NCBI RefSeq assembly: GCF_006715305.1
Contig: NZ_VFMY01000001.1
Span: 496,001 to 560,000, forward strand
Reading direction: 5' to 3'
Length of the DNA stretch: 64,000 bases
DNA from: Arthrobacter sp. SLBN-100
GTDB taxonomy: Bacteria; Actinomycetota; Actinomycetes; Actinomycetales; Micrococcaceae
Shown: positions 1 through 7,621 of the stretch, piece after piece
How the letters are laid out: every line of letters begins with the position of its first letter
Numbering within the stretch: the stretch's first letter is position 1
Notes under the pieces: model-generated
The model's database searches: none
The model's input: only the letters and a program-made list of their open reading frames with translations
What the model was told of the DNA's origin: nothing
Made by a program: the position numbers and the translations under genes

Positions 1-1
1 G

Positions 2-265
2 GCCGGCCAGTTCGCCCGCTCGGGGGCGGACAAGTTCGCCGGCGTGAGCCACTCGTCCTCGCCCCTGGGTAACCCGGTCCTGGATGACGCGCTGGCCTGG
101 ATCGACTGTGAGTTGCACGCAGAGTACGACGGCGGCGACCACACCATTGTGGTGGCCGCAGTGCGCCACCTCAGCGCACGGCAGGACGCGGAACCATTGC
201 TGTTTTTCAAGGGCCGGTACGCGGAACTGGCGCCTGCCGGACGCCTGCTGGAGGCTGCCGGCTGA
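2..265 (+). CDS. Flavin reductase family protein, C-terminal end (5' part lies outside the window)
   Basis: The frame is open from the first bases of the window and ends at a TGA at 263-265, so only about the last 87 residues are present. The sequence contains the stretch FAGVSHSSSPLGNPVL followed by an alternating hydrophobic region ending in LLFFKGRYAEL, which is typical of the FMN-binding split-barrel flavin reductases (HpaC/RutF type) that supply reduced flavin to monooxygenases. A GTG at 44 is inside the domain and is not a credible start. The partner monooxygenase cannot be identified because the upstream DNA is missing. Family assignment is by pattern recognition and is fairly safe; the substrate system is unknown. 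Confidence 0.75.
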   Translation, partial: AGQFARSGADKFAGVSHSSSPLGNPVLDDALAWIDCELHAEYDGGDHTIVVAAVRHLSARQDAEPLLFFKGRYAELAPAGRLLEAAG

Positions 266-331
266 CACTGGTTCGGGCCTGGCACGGCACCGGACCTCAA
301 AGGCCTGCCGTCACCATCCGGAGTTGGCATT

Positions 332-379
332 AAAAAGCAGGTTGCCGGCCCGCCGTTACGGCGAAGTGGCAACCTGCTT
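332..379. terminator. Bidirectional intrinsic terminator between the flavin reductase and the CBS-domain gene
   Basis: A perfect 12-bp inverted repeat (AAGCAGGTTGCC at 335-346 and its complement at 368-379) encloses a second small hairpin (351-355 with 359-363). On the minus strand the stem is followed by a run of Ts, so it fits termination of the leftward CBS-domain gene best, and it also lies about 70 bases after the rightward flavin reductase. Confidence 0.75.
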
Positions 380-436
380 GATGTTTATCTAGTCCCGTTG
401 TGGCTTGCCGGCATCGTTGACAGGGCAATACCGGCA

Positions 437-850
437 TCAATATGAAATGAAGGCAACGAGTTCGCCCACCCGGTCCTCCGGATAGTTCCGGGCAATGTCG
501 GCCTGGCTGACGACGCCCACCAGGTTGTGCCCGTCAATGACCGGCAACCTCCGGACCTGGTGGTCCTGCATGGTCCTGATGGCCTCCTCGATCGAATCAT
601 CGGCCCCGATAGTCACGGGCTTGCCTTCAGCGAATTGACCGGCCGTGGCCGTCCGTGGATCTCCACCCTCCGCCAGGCACTTAACCACGATGTCCCGGTC
701 CGTCAGCATGCCCTTGAGGCGGTTGTCCTCGCCGCAGATGGGCAGTGAGCCGACGTCAAGATCCTTCATCTTCCGCGCGGCCGCTTCCAGGGTTTCGTTT
801 TCACCCACGCACTCCGCGCCCCCGGTCATGATTTCCCGTGCCGTTGCCAT
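437..850 (-). CDS. CBS-domain protein (tandem CBS pair), 137 aa
   Basis: The protein is two CBS repeats (about residues 7-60 and 70-130) and nothing else. The pattern GSLPICGEDNRLKGMLTDRDIV and its second copy RRLPVIDGHNLVGVVSQADIA are the usual CBS core strands. Stand-alone CBS pairs bind adenine nucleotides and act as energy or redox sensors, but the target here is unknown. I place the start at 850, not at the in-frame ATG at 868, because AAGGAG sits six bases before the ATG at 850 and the longer start has no such site. It is divergent from the membrane-protein pair at 1119, and the shared upstream region carries the repeated motif described separately. It is followed by an intrinsic terminator. 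Confidence 0.85.
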   Translation of the reverse strand: MATAREIMTGGAECVGENETLEAAARKMKDLDVGSLPICGEDNRLKGMLTDRDIVVKCLAEGGDPRTATAGQFAEGKPVTIGADDSIEEAIRTMQDHQVRRLPVIDGHNLVGVVSQADIARNYPEDRVGELVAFISY

Positions 851-959
851 AATCGCTCCTTGGTCCATGATGTGGTGCCGACTCTGCGGCCTGTTCGGAT
901 GGCCTTCGGGACATGGCTTGCAGTGGACGGCCCGGAGAACCCGCCGATGACCAAAATGC

Positions 960-974
960 TAAGCCTGCTGATTA
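960..974. promoter_or_regulatory. Copy 1 of a TAAGCYTGCTGA regulatory motif
   Basis: TAAGCCTGCTGATTA lies about 110 bases upstream of the leftward CBS gene. It is nearly identical to copies at 1060-1074 and 1082-1096. The core is an imperfect palindrome (TAAGC-NN-GCTGA). Confidence 0.5.
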
Positions 975-1059
975 TCTGTGTCCAGCGCTGCCGGATCGCA
1001 GCACACTGGCGGGCCGCATTCTTCTGGAGATCCGTTCTTGCTTCGCTGCGATCAGGTAG

Positions 1060-1096
1060 TAAGCTTGCTGACCAATACTAGTAAGCCTGCTGATTA
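1060..1096. promoter_or_regulatory. Copies 2 and 3 of the TAAGCYTGCTGA motif, spaced 22 bp
   Basis: TAAGCTTGCTGACCA (1060-1074) and TAAGCCTGCTGATTA (1082-1096) are in the same orientation, 22 bases start to start, about two helical turns. They end 22 bases before the ATG at 1119, so they overlap or adjoin the promoter of the membrane-protein pair. A tandem operator or an alternative-sigma promoter element are both possible; the factor is not identifiable from the sequence. Confidence 0.5.
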
Positions 1097-1118
1097 ATTT
1101 GACGACAGGAGTAGGGCT

Positions 1119-1532
1119 ATGGGAACCATTTTTGCTGCCACCTCGGCACTGGTGGTCGCCGCTGCCGGTGCGGCCGCGGCTCTCAGCGCTCCCTTTGGTG
1201 CTGCCGGCCACGGAGGCCAGTACCTTGCCGGCCACGTGCTCCTGGGGTTGGGCCTCGGGCAGTCGATCGCCATCCTGCTGCGGATCGCAGTCAAGCGGCT
1301 GGTAGCACGGCGGGCAGTCGGCAATGCCCCTGCGGCTCCGGGGCAGACGGCTCCGGAGCGAGTACTGCCGGCCCGTCCGGCAACAATGGCCCCCGCAGCA
1401 GTGGCCTCCGGAGCAGTGACCTCCAGAGCAGTGGCTCAGGCACCCGCTGCCCGGGCAGCTACTGCTCCGGTAACCGTACTGCCGGCACCGCCTGCCGCGC
1501 TGGGTTCGCTGCGGGGCAGGCATGCCGCCTGA
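1119..1532 (+). CDS. Unrecognised small membrane protein, Ala/Pro-rich tail, 137 aa
   Basis: I do not recognise this protein. It has two hydrophobic segments (about residues 4-28 and 36-60, the second ending in positively charged residues) followed by a low-complexity tail of Ala, Pro, Val and Thr. The start is supported by AGGAG about eight bases upstream of the ATG. It overlaps the next gene by 11 bases, so the two are probably translated together. The composition of the tail is close to what random high-GC DNA gives, so the C-terminal half may be poorly conserved. The three-copy motif directly upstream suggests a regulated, perhaps stress-related, promoter, but that is inference. Confidence 0.5.
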   Translation: MGTIFAATSALVVAAAGAAAALSAPFGAAGHGGQYLAGHVLLGLGLGQSIAILLRIAVKRLVARRAVGNAPAAPGQTAPERVLPARPATMAPAAVASGAVTSRAVAQAPAARAATAPVTVLPAPPAALGSLRGRHAA

Positions 1533-2091
1533 AGCGTCGGCGCCCCCCGGGGTCATTGCCGGCAGACCTGGCCGGAAGGCCTTCCGGCTGTGGCGGGCGG
1601 CGGCCCTGGCAGGTGCCGCGTGCGTTGCCTTGGCCCTATATGCCGCCTCCCCGCTGCTGCGGCCCCCGGATTCCGATGAGGGGACGCTTCGGGGCCTGCA
1701 GATCAGGGTCCTGAACATCAGCCAGGCGGCAGCAGAAAACAGAATGGACGGTGCCCTCGCGGCACTGGAAGCGCTGGAGAAGGACCTGAACGACGCCGCC
1801 GGCCAAGGTTTGATCTCCCTGTCCCGCTACCGCGGAATCGAAGCTGCAGTTGAGGACGTGCGGGCAGACATCGCCGGCCAGCTCGCGGCAGCATCCGCGG
1901 ACACTGCCGCAACCGCATCGGATACGTCCACACCCGACGAACCGGCGCAAACGCAACAGGCACCCGGGACCGGACCCGAACAGCCTGCCGTTGTTCCGGT
2001 CCCGGCCCCGTCTGCGGTCCAACCGGAACCGGTATTGCCGGATCCGGCCAGTGAAGCCAGGGGCAAGGGGAAAGTGAAGGGAAAACCCTAG
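1522..2091 (+). CDS. Unrecognised membrane-anchored extracytoplasmic protein, 189 aa
   Basis: I do not recognise a family with confidence. A basic N-terminus is followed by one transmembrane helix (about residues 25-47), a helical region of about 70 residues with heptad-like leucines and acidic residues (residues 55-120), and a Pro/Thr/Ala-rich tail ending in a short Lys/Gly stretch. This is the layout of an anchored wall- or stress-associated protein; similar proteins are sometimes labelled mucin-associated surface protein. It starts inside the end of the upstream membrane gene (11-base overlap), which makes a two-gene unit likely. It ends 25 bases before hrpB. Confidence 0.6.
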   Translation: MPPEASAPPGVIAGRPGRKAFRLWRAAALAGAACVALALYAASPLLRPPDSDEGTLRGLQIRVLNISQAAAENRMDGALAALEALEKDLNDAAGQGLISLSRYRGIEAAVEDVRADIAGQLAAASADTAATASDTSTPDEPAQTQQAPGTGPEQPAVVPVPAPSAVQPEPVLPDPASEARGKGKVKGKP

Positions 2092-2116
2092 CTTCAGTTC
2101 CGGGCACAATGGACGG

Positions 2117-4759
2117 ATGACTTCTCCGGGCAGGCAGCAACAGCCGTTCGCCGGCAAACCGTTCGACCTGGCGGCCGTTGGTGCCGGGCTGGTCTTCGCG
2201 GACTCCTTGGCTGCCCTCACGCAGGTGCTGGGTGGCGGGGCCGGCCGGGCGGCAGTGGTGCAGGCCCCGCCAGGCACCGGTAAGACCACGCTCGTCCCGC
2301 CGCTGCTGGCAAACCTCCCGGTGCACGGCGGCGGGCGGATCGTTGTCACCCAGCCCCGCCGCGTTGCTGCCCGGGCCGCTGCCAGGCGCCTCTCCTCGCT
2401 TGACGGCAGCCCCCTGGGCAGCCGCGTGGGCTATTCCGTTCGCGGGGAGCGGCAGGCGGGCCCGGGAACCGTCGTCGAATTTCTCACACCCGGCATCCTG
2501 CTGCGCCGCCTGCTGGCCGACCCCGGACTCGAGGGCGTGGCCGCGGTGGTCCTGGACGAGGTCCACGAACGCGGGCTGGAAACGGATCTGCTGGTGGGCA
2601 TGCTCGCCGAGGTCAGGGAATTGCGGGGTGACCTTACCGTCGTGGCCATGTCCGCCACCCTGGACGCACCCCGGTTTGCCGCACTGCTTTCCACTGACGC
2701 TGGCGGAGCGCACGACGGCGGAACGCCGGCTCCCGTGGTGGACTGTCCCTCGGCTCTCCACCCCCTTCAGATCGACTGGCAGCCGGCGCCGGGACCGCGG
2801 CTGGATGGCAGGGGAGTGACGCCCACTTTCCTGGACCACGTGGCGCGGACGGCTGCGGAGGAGCTCACCCGCGCCCTCAGCGCCGACAGCTCGACGGACG
2901 CCCTCGTTTTCCTCCCCGGCGCGAGGGAAGTTTCCCGGGTTGCGGCCGATCTTAAAAGGCGGCTGGGAACTGGCGTTGACGTCCTGGAACTCCATGGCCA
3001 GGCGGCCGCCGCTGATCAGGACCGGGCGGTTTCCGGGCGGCTGCCCGGCGGCAATCCCAGGGTGATCGTCTCCACCGATCTTGCCGAGTCCTCCCTTACT
3101 GTTCCGGGTGTCCGGCTGGTCATTGATTCCGGCCTCACCCGGGAACCCCGCCGTGACGCCGGGAGGGGCATGAGCGGACTGGTCACCGTTTCCTGCTCCC
3201 GCGCCTCGGCCGACCAGCGCGCCGGGCGTGCTGCCCGCCAAGGTCCCGGCCGTGTTGTGCGGTGTTATGACCAGCAGGCCTATGGTGCCGCCCCGGCCCA
3301 CGTAACGCCCGAAATCAGGGTGGCGGACCTCGCGGGAGCCGCGCTGCTGCTCGCGGCCTGGGGAGCTCCGCGGGGTGTTGGCCTCGCCCTGCCGGACCAG
3401 CCGCCGCAACAGGCCATGGACGATGCCATGGAGGTCCTGCGCGAACTTGGGGCCGTGGCCGAAGATGGCCACGCCACCGGCATGGGGCGGCTGCTGGCAA
3501 CCATTCCGGCTGATCCGCGGCTGGGCCGGGCCCTGCTGGACGGAGCGGCCGCCGCGGGTCAGCTGGCTGCGGCGGAGGCAGTGGCGCTGGTGTCGGGTGA
3601 CCATCGCGCCCCCGGGGCCGACCTCACCCGTCTCCTGTCCCAGCTGCGGAATGAACCAGGCCCGGCTGCCCGGCGCTGGGCGGAGGACACCCGCCGCCTT
3701 GCTGCCCTGGCGCAGCGGGGGCCGCTCTCCACCTCACCCGCCCTGCCGTCGCCGGTGACCGGCACTGCGGTGGTGGGGGCCGTCGTCGCACTGGCCTTCC
3801 CGGACCGGGTGGCACGCCTGGTGGGCGGCGGCGCACCGAACCGCTACCTGCTGTCCTCCGGAACCCGCGCCGGCTTGCCGGCCGGCAGCTCCCTGTCCGG
3901 CCACGAATGGCTGGCCGTGGCGGAAGTAACCCGGGCCGATGGCAGGGACTCCGCCGGTACCGGCGCCGTGATCCGGTCGGCTGCGCCGCTGACACCCGAC
4001 CTTGCCGAGGCCGCAGCTTCGCACCTCCTGGCCGAGGCGGTTGAGGCAGAGTTTGCCGGCGGGCGCGTTTCCGCACGGAGGGTACGCCGCCTCGGGGCGA
4101 TCGTCCTGGCCTCCACCCCCGTCCGGCCGTCGCCCGCCGAGGGGCGCGCCGCCGTCGCTGAGGCTTTGAAGAGGGAAGGCCTCGGGGTCCTGGAATGGTC
4201 GACGGCGGCCGACGCGCTGCGCCGCCGGCTCGCCTTCCTCCACCGAGGACTGCGCGCGCCCTGGCCGGATGTCTCGGACCAGTCCCTGCTGCTGCGGCTG
4301 CAGGAATGGCTGGGTCCGGAGCTGGAACAGCTCGCCGGCGGAACGGCCGCACGTTCCATTGACCTGGCCCACCCGCTCCGCCGGCTGCTGCCCTGGCCTG
4401 AAGCCGCCAAGCTCGATGACCTCGCGCCGGAATGGCTCGAGGTACCCAGCGGGTCACGGATCAGGATCGAGTACCCGGACGCGTCGGATGAGACGGCCCG
4501 CCCGGTGGTGGCCGTCAAGCTGCAGGAATGCTTCGGGTGGGCAGAGACACCCCGCCTCCTCGGCGGCCGCGTGCCGGTGCTGTTCCACCTGCTGTCACCG
4601 GCCCGGCGCCCTCTGGCTGTCACCGACGATCTCACCTCGTTCTGGTCCGGTCCCTACGCGCAGGTCCGGGCCGAAATGCGCGGCCGCTACCCCAAGCACC
4701 CCTGGCCTGAGGATCCCTGGTCGGCTACGGCCACGGCACGGGTCAAGCCGCGTCAGTAG
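2117..4759 (+). CDS. hrpB: ATP-dependent RNA helicase HrpB, 880 aa
   Basis: This is a full-length HrpB-type DEAH-box helicase. Visible motifs are the P-loop GTGKT (about residues 53-57), the box DEVH (about 147-150, context LDEVHERGLETD), SAT (motif III), STDLAESSLTVPGV (motif V) and DQRAGRAARQGPGR (motif VI). The C-terminal half holds the HrpB-specific region (NRYLLSSGTRAGLP and a final PKHPWPEDPW). Members are RNA-dependent ATPases whose cellular role is poorly defined in bacteria. The ATG at 2117 is six bases after CACAAT, a possible -10 box, and there is no clear ribosome-binding site. Length agrees with the family. Confidence 0.93.
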   Translation: MTSPGRQQQPFAGKPFDLAAVGAGLVFADSLAALTQVLGGGAGRAAVVQAPPGTGKTTLVPPLLANLPVHGGGRIVVTQPRRVAARAAARRLSSLDGSPLGSRVGYSVRGERQAGPGTVVEFLTPGILLRRLLADPGLEGVAAVVLDEVHERGLETDLLVGMLAEVRELRGDLTVVAMSATLDAPRFAALLSTDAGGAHDGGTPAPVVDCPSALHPLQIDWQPAPGPRLDGRGVTPTFLDHVARTAAEELTRALSADSSTDALVFLPGAREVSRVAADLKRRLGTGVDVLELHGQAAAADQDRAVSGRLPGGNPRVIVSTDLAESSLTVPGVRLVIDSGLTREPRRDAGRGMSGLVTVSCSRASADQRAGRAARQGPGRVVRCYDQQAYGAAPAHVTPEIRVADLAGAALLLAAWGAPRGVGLALPDQPPQQAMDDAMEVLRELGAVAEDGHATGMGRLLATIPADPRLGRALLDGAAAAGQLAAAEAVALVSGDHRAPGADLTRLLSQLRNEPGPAARRWAEDTRRLAALAQRGPLSTSPALPSPVTGTAVVGAVVALAFPDRVARLVGGGAPNRYLLSSGTRAGLPAGSSLSGHEWLAVAEVTRADGRDSAGTGAVIRSAAPLTPDLAEAAASHLLAEAVEAEFAGGRVSARRVRRLGAIVLASTPVRPSPAEGRAAVAEALKREGLGVLEWSTAADALRRRLAFLHRGLRAPWPDVSDQSLLLRLQEWLGPELEQLAGGTAARSIDLAHPLRRLLPWPEAAKLDDLAPEWLEVPSGSRIRIEYPDASDETARPVVAVKLQECFGWAETPRLLGGRVPVLFHLLSPARRPLAVTDDLTSFWSGPYAQVRAEMRGRYPKHPWPEDPWSATATARVKPRQ

Positions 4760-4854
4760 CTGCTTCCGGGCACGCCCAGGCAGCAGAACCAGGGGCGTGA
4801 GAACTAAGATACACAGCCGAAACTTCCCGTCGACGTGCTGAAACATGCCCCGGT

Positions 4855-4860
4855 TAGGCT
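4855..4860 (+). promoter_or_regulatory. Candidate -10 box for the 51-residue small protein
   Basis: TAGGCT lies 50 bases upstream of the ATG at 4911, which would give a leader of roughly 45 bases carrying a good ribosome-binding site. No convincing -35 box is seen. Confidence 0.35.
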
Positions 4861-4910
4861 CGTTCCTACCTGGACAGAGTGGTCCACATCAGACATGGAA
4901 GGACGTAGAG

Positions 4911-5066
4911 ATGTTTCTTTTGAACAGCCTTAACTTTTTGCTGGACGGCCGGCGCAATGAGGAGGGCCGGCCCCACAACGGTGCCGGCGGAAGCAGCGAG
5001 TTTCCCGAAGGCCGCCTGACCTCCGCCGCCTGGGAGGGCTGGTGGCACGAGGAGGCAGCAGCGTAG
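4911..5066 (+). CDS. Candidate small protein, 51 aa, unknown function
   Basis: A 51-residue frame begins at an ATG preceded by GGAAGGA at a spacing of eight bases, one of the better ribosome-binding sites in the window. It starts with a short hydrophobic segment (MFLLNSLNFLL), has a charged and glycine-rich middle, and ends with a Trp-rich acidic stretch (WEGWWHEE). It has no recognisable domain and is too short for a confident call. It stands alone between hrpB and a leftward hydrolase with a candidate promoter upstream. The Trp content and the placed ribosome-binding site argue for a real gene; conservation in relatives would settle it. Confidence 0.5.
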   Translation: MFLLNSLNFLLDGRRNEEGRPHNGAGGSSEFPEGRLTSAAWEGWWHEEAAA

Positions 5067-5079
5067 CTCTGCTTTCCCC

Positions 5080-5127
5080 TGGCGTGTGCCGTGGCGGGCC
5101 TCAGGGGGTAGCCCCACCAGGGGCGCC
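5080..5127. terminator. Possible terminator hairpin between convergent genes
   Basis: CCCCTGG near 5084 and CCAGGGG near 5116 can pair, with a long GC-rich loop between them. It lies between the end of the small protein and the end of the leftward hydrolase. There is no T-run, so the call is weak. Confidence 0.3.
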
Positions 5128-5132
5128 CTGTG

Positions 5133-5804
5133 TCAGGACTGGTCCTGAATGAAGGCGGCCACCGGCTGGGCCAGTGAAGCGCCGGCCTCAGCTGCGGGGC
5201 GCTTCATGCCGGCGACGGCGAAGGAGTGGTCGGCTCCCTCCACCCACTGGAGGACAGCATTGGTGCCGATGCGGGACACCACGTCCGCCAGGATCTCCGA
5301 ACTGGCGAACGTGTCGCGGCTGCCCTGCAGGAACAGCATGGGCGTCGCCAGCCCGTACAGGTGCTCGTCCCGCAGCTTTTCCGGTTTTCCGGGTGGATGC
5401 AGGGGATAGCCCAGGTACACCAGCCCGGCGGCTTCCATTCCCTCCGCCACAGCCATGGACGCCATCCGGCCGCCGAAGGATTTGCCGGCCGCCCAGAGAG
5501 GGCCGGTGTCCTGGTGCTTCGCTGCCTCCTCAGCCGCCGCGGCCATGGCAGCACGCCACGCGGCTATGGCTACAGGCGGACGGTCCGGAAATTTCCTGCC
5601 GGCTTCCCGGTACGGGAAGTTGAAGCGCAGCGTCGCAACGCCAAGCCCGTTCAGTGCTGCCGTAAACCCTGTCAGGAACGGGTGCTCCATCCCGGCGCCG
5701 GCGCCGTGGGCCACCACCACGGTGGCGGACGGGTTGGCGGGGCGGGCATAAACGGCGGTGACGGTGACGTCGCCCGCCGTAACGGTCAGGGGCACTTCCG
5801 GCAC
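5133..5804 (-). CDS. Alpha/beta hydrolase, dienelactone-hydrolase/KANL3-like, about 223 aa
   Basis: The N-terminal part reads VVVAHGAGAGMEHPFLTGFTAAL, an oxyanion-loop segment, and is followed by the nucleophile elbow GKSFGGRMA, an acidic residue in LQGSRDTFAS and the histidine in EGADHSFAV, completing a Ser-Asp-His triad. This pattern is found in small cytosolic alpha/beta hydrolases of unknown substrate. Two starts compete: ATG at 5810, only one base after GGAGG, and GTG at 5804, seven bases after GGAGG. I favour the GTG on spacing. The gene diverges from the LigD-type polymerase at 5880 with about 75 bases between them. Confidence 0.85.
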   Translation of the reverse strand: MPEVPLTVTAGDVTVTAVYARPANPSATVVVAHGAGAGMEHPFLTGFTAALNGLGVATLRFNFPYREAGRKFPDRPPVAIAAWRAAMAAAAEEAAKHQDTGPLWAAGKSFGGRMASMAVAEGMEAAGLVYLGYPLHPPGKPEKLRDEHLYGLATPMLFLQGSRDTFASSEILADVVSRIGTNAVLQWVEGADHSFAVAGMKRPAAEAGASLAQPVAAFIQDQS

Positions 5805-5867
5805 TGGCATGCCTCCATCATGCCGGACGGGGACGCCGAAATCTGTCCGGTGTCCGCAGCCGGGGTG

Positions 5868-5873
5868 TACGTT
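5868..5873 (+). promoter_or_regulatory. -10 box for leaderless transcript of the LigD-type polymerase
   Basis: TACGTT is followed by six bases and then the ATG at 5880, the TANNNT-N6-start layout repeated through the window. Confidence 0.5.
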
Positions 5874-5879
5874 GTCCCC

Positions 5880-6902
5880 ATGGCGAGCGAACAGACCACC
5901 ATTACCGTTCCGGGCCCGGACGGCGGGCGCGAGATGCGCATTTCCAGTCCCAGCCGGGTCCTTTGGCCGGACCTGGGGCTCACCAAGCTGGACCTGGCGC
6001 GCTACATCTGTGATGTGGGGGAGGCCTTCATCACGGCCAACGGTGACCGGCCGGTGGCCTTGCAGAGGTACTCGGACAACGTCGATGGCGACATGTTTTT
6101 CTCCAAGAACCCGCCCAAGGGGACGCCGGATTTCATCCGGACGCAGAAGGTGGTTTTTCCGAGTGCCCGCTCGCATCCCATGCTGATCCTGGACGAGCCC
6201 GCCGCAGCCGTGTGGGCGGTCCAGATGAACACGGTGGTCTTCCACCCCTGGCCGTCCCGCACTGCGAACACTGACAATCCGGACCAGCTGCGCATCGACC
6301 TGGATCCGCAGCCGGGAACAGACTTTGGGGATGCCGTCCCCGCCGCGCTGGTCATGAAGGAGGTCCTGGCCGAGGCAGGGCTGGCCTGCTTCATTAAGAC
6401 CTCCGGCAACCGGGGGCTGCACGTGTACGCCCCCATCGAGCCCACGCGGGAGTTCCTTGACGTACGGCATGCGGTGATTGCTGCCGCCCGGGAAGTGGAG
6501 CGCAGGATGCCGAAGGAGGTCACCACCGCCTGGTGGAAGGAAGAACGGGGCAAGCGGATCTTCCTGGACTTCAACCAGGCCAACCGCGACCGCACCATCG
6601 CCGGCGCCTACAGCCCCAGGGCGCTGCCGCACGCCTCGGTCTCGTGCCCAATCACCTGGGATGAGCTGGAGACCGCGGACCCGAAGGACTTCACCATCCT
6701 GACCGTGCCGGACCGGCTTAGGACCGCGGGCGACCCGTGGGCGGACATGCACAGCAATGCGGGCACCATCGACACCCTGCTGGAGTGGTGGGACCGCGAC
6801 CTGAAGGCCGGCCTGGAGGAACTGCCGTTTCCGCCGGATTACCCCAAGATGCCCGGGGAGCCGCCCCGGGTGCAGCCCAGCCGCGCCCGGAAGCAGGACT
6901 AG
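5880..6902 (+). CDS. LigD-type polymerase/primase domain protein (stand-alone), 340 aa
   Basis: This is the polymerase domain of the bacterial non-homologous end-joining protein LigD, here without ligase or 3'-phosphoesterase domains. Visible features are LRYSDNVDG-like N-terminal strand (RYSDNVDGDMFFSKN), the metal-binding LRIDLDPQPGTDF with Asp-x-Asp, and the histidine motif KTSGNRGLHVYAP. The family (archaeo-eukaryotic primase fold) adds nucleotides at broken ends, with a preference for ribonucleotides. No ku or ligD ligase gene lies in the window, so partners must be elsewhere. It ends four bases before the convergent Sua5-type gene. The frame stays open upstream of 5880 but runs through the divergent hydrolase, so I reject the longer start. 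Confidence 0.88.
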   Translation: MASEQTTITVPGPDGGREMRISSPSRVLWPDLGLTKLDLARYICDVGEAFITANGDRPVALQRYSDNVDGDMFFSKNPPKGTPDFIRTQKVVFPSARSHPMLILDEPAAAVWAVQMNTVVFHPWPSRTANTDNPDQLRIDLDPQPGTDFGDAVPAALVMKEVLAEAGLACFIKTSGNRGLHVYAPIEPTREFLDVRHAVIAAAREVERRMPKEVTTAWWKEERGKRIFLDFNQANRDRTIAGAYSPRALPHASVSCPITWDELETADPKDFTILTVPDRLRTAGDPWADMHSNAGTIDTLLEWWDRDLKAGLEELPFPPDYPKMPGEPPRVQPSRARKQD

Positions 6903-6906
6903 CAGC

Positions 6907-7527
6907 CTATTCGAAGCGGGACGGGTCCCCGGTTCCGCGCCGGACCACGTCGGCCACACCACTGGAGAAATCCACCACCGTGGTGGGCTCGGCTCCGCAA
7001 TCACCGGCGTCGATCACCGCATCCACCTGGTGGTCCAGCCGCTCCTTGATCTCCCAGCCCTGGGTCAGCGGGTCCTCCTCGTCCGGCAGCAGCAGCGTGC
7101 TTGAAAGCAGCGGCTCACCGAGTTCTGCCAGCAGCGCCTGGACTACCCTGTTGTCCGGGATCCTGACGCCCACGGTCTTCTTCTTGGGGTGCAGCAGGCG
7201 CCGCGGAACCTCTTTGGTGGCCGGGAGGATGAACGTGTAGCTTCCGGGCGTCACGGACTTGATGCTGCGGAATACGTCGTTGCCGATGTTCACGAACTGC
7301 CCAAGCTGGGCGAAGTCCTTGCAGACCAGCGTGAAATGGTGCTTGTCGTCCAGCTTGCGGATGCTCCTGATCCTGTCCAGCGCATCCTTGTTGCCCAACT
7401 GGGCCCCCAATGCGTAGCAGGAGTCGGTGGGGTAGGCGATCAGGCCGCCGTCGAGCACTATGCGCACTGCCTGGGCAATGGCCCGGGGCTGCGGATCCTG
7501 GGGATGAACGTCAAAGTATCTGGCCAT
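6907..7527 (-). CDS. Sua5/YciO/YrdC/YwlC family protein (L-threonylcarbamoyladenylate synthase type), 206 aa
   Basis: The protein is a single YrdC domain. It shows the conserved AYPTDSCYALGAQLGNKDALDRIRSIRK region that binds ATP, bicarbonate and threonine in the known enzymes, and SSTLLLPDEED with a later VVDFSSG. The length of about 200 residues matches the YciO/YrdC short form, not the longer Sua5 form. The biochemical role in t6A tRNA modification is established for YrdC; YciO-like members are less well defined, so I leave out a symbol. On the minus strand TAGGCT lies seven bases upstream of the ATG, suggesting a leaderless transcript. It diverges from the histidine kinase at 7622. Confidence 0.85.
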   Translation of the reverse strand: MARYFDVHPQDPQPRAIAQAVRIVLDGGLIAYPTDSCYALGAQLGNKDALDRIRSIRKLDDKHHFTLVCKDFAQLGQFVNIGNDVFRSIKSVTPGSYTFILPATKEVPRRLLHPKKKTVGVRIPDNRVVQALLAELGEPLLSSTLLLPDEEDPLTQGWEIKERLDHQVDAVIDAGDCGAEPTTVVDFSSGVADVVRRGTGDPSRFE

Positions 7528-7534
7528 GCACCCG

Positions 7535-7540
7535 AGCCTA
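7535..7540 (-). promoter_or_regulatory. -10 box for leaderless transcript of the YrdC-domain gene
   Basis: Reading on the minus strand, TAGGCT is separated by seven bases from the ATG at 7527. Confidence 0.5.
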
Positions 7541-7621
7541 CGTTCCCTGCCGCGCCCGCCGCACCACTTCCTCAGCCGGGAGCGTCACCGCCACCAGGAG
7601 CAGGGTGGGAGAATGTGGCTC

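Noticed and set aside
1718..3604. 628-residue open frame on the minus strand antisense to hrpB
   Set aside because: Arg/Pro/Gly-rich composition, no domain, and full overlap with the well-recognised hrpB; a typical antisense shadow of high-GC DNA.
5226..6902. N-terminally extended 558-residue form of the LigD-type protein
   Set aside because: The extra 218 residues are antisense to the hydrolase; the start at 5880 has a promoter-like TACGTT directly upstream.
5133..7004. Single 623-residue minus-strand protein covering the hydrolase and the LigD-type polymerase region
   Set aside because: Only the last third is a recognisable hydrolase; the rest is antisense to the LigD-type gene. The hydrolase has its own ribosome-binding site near 5810.
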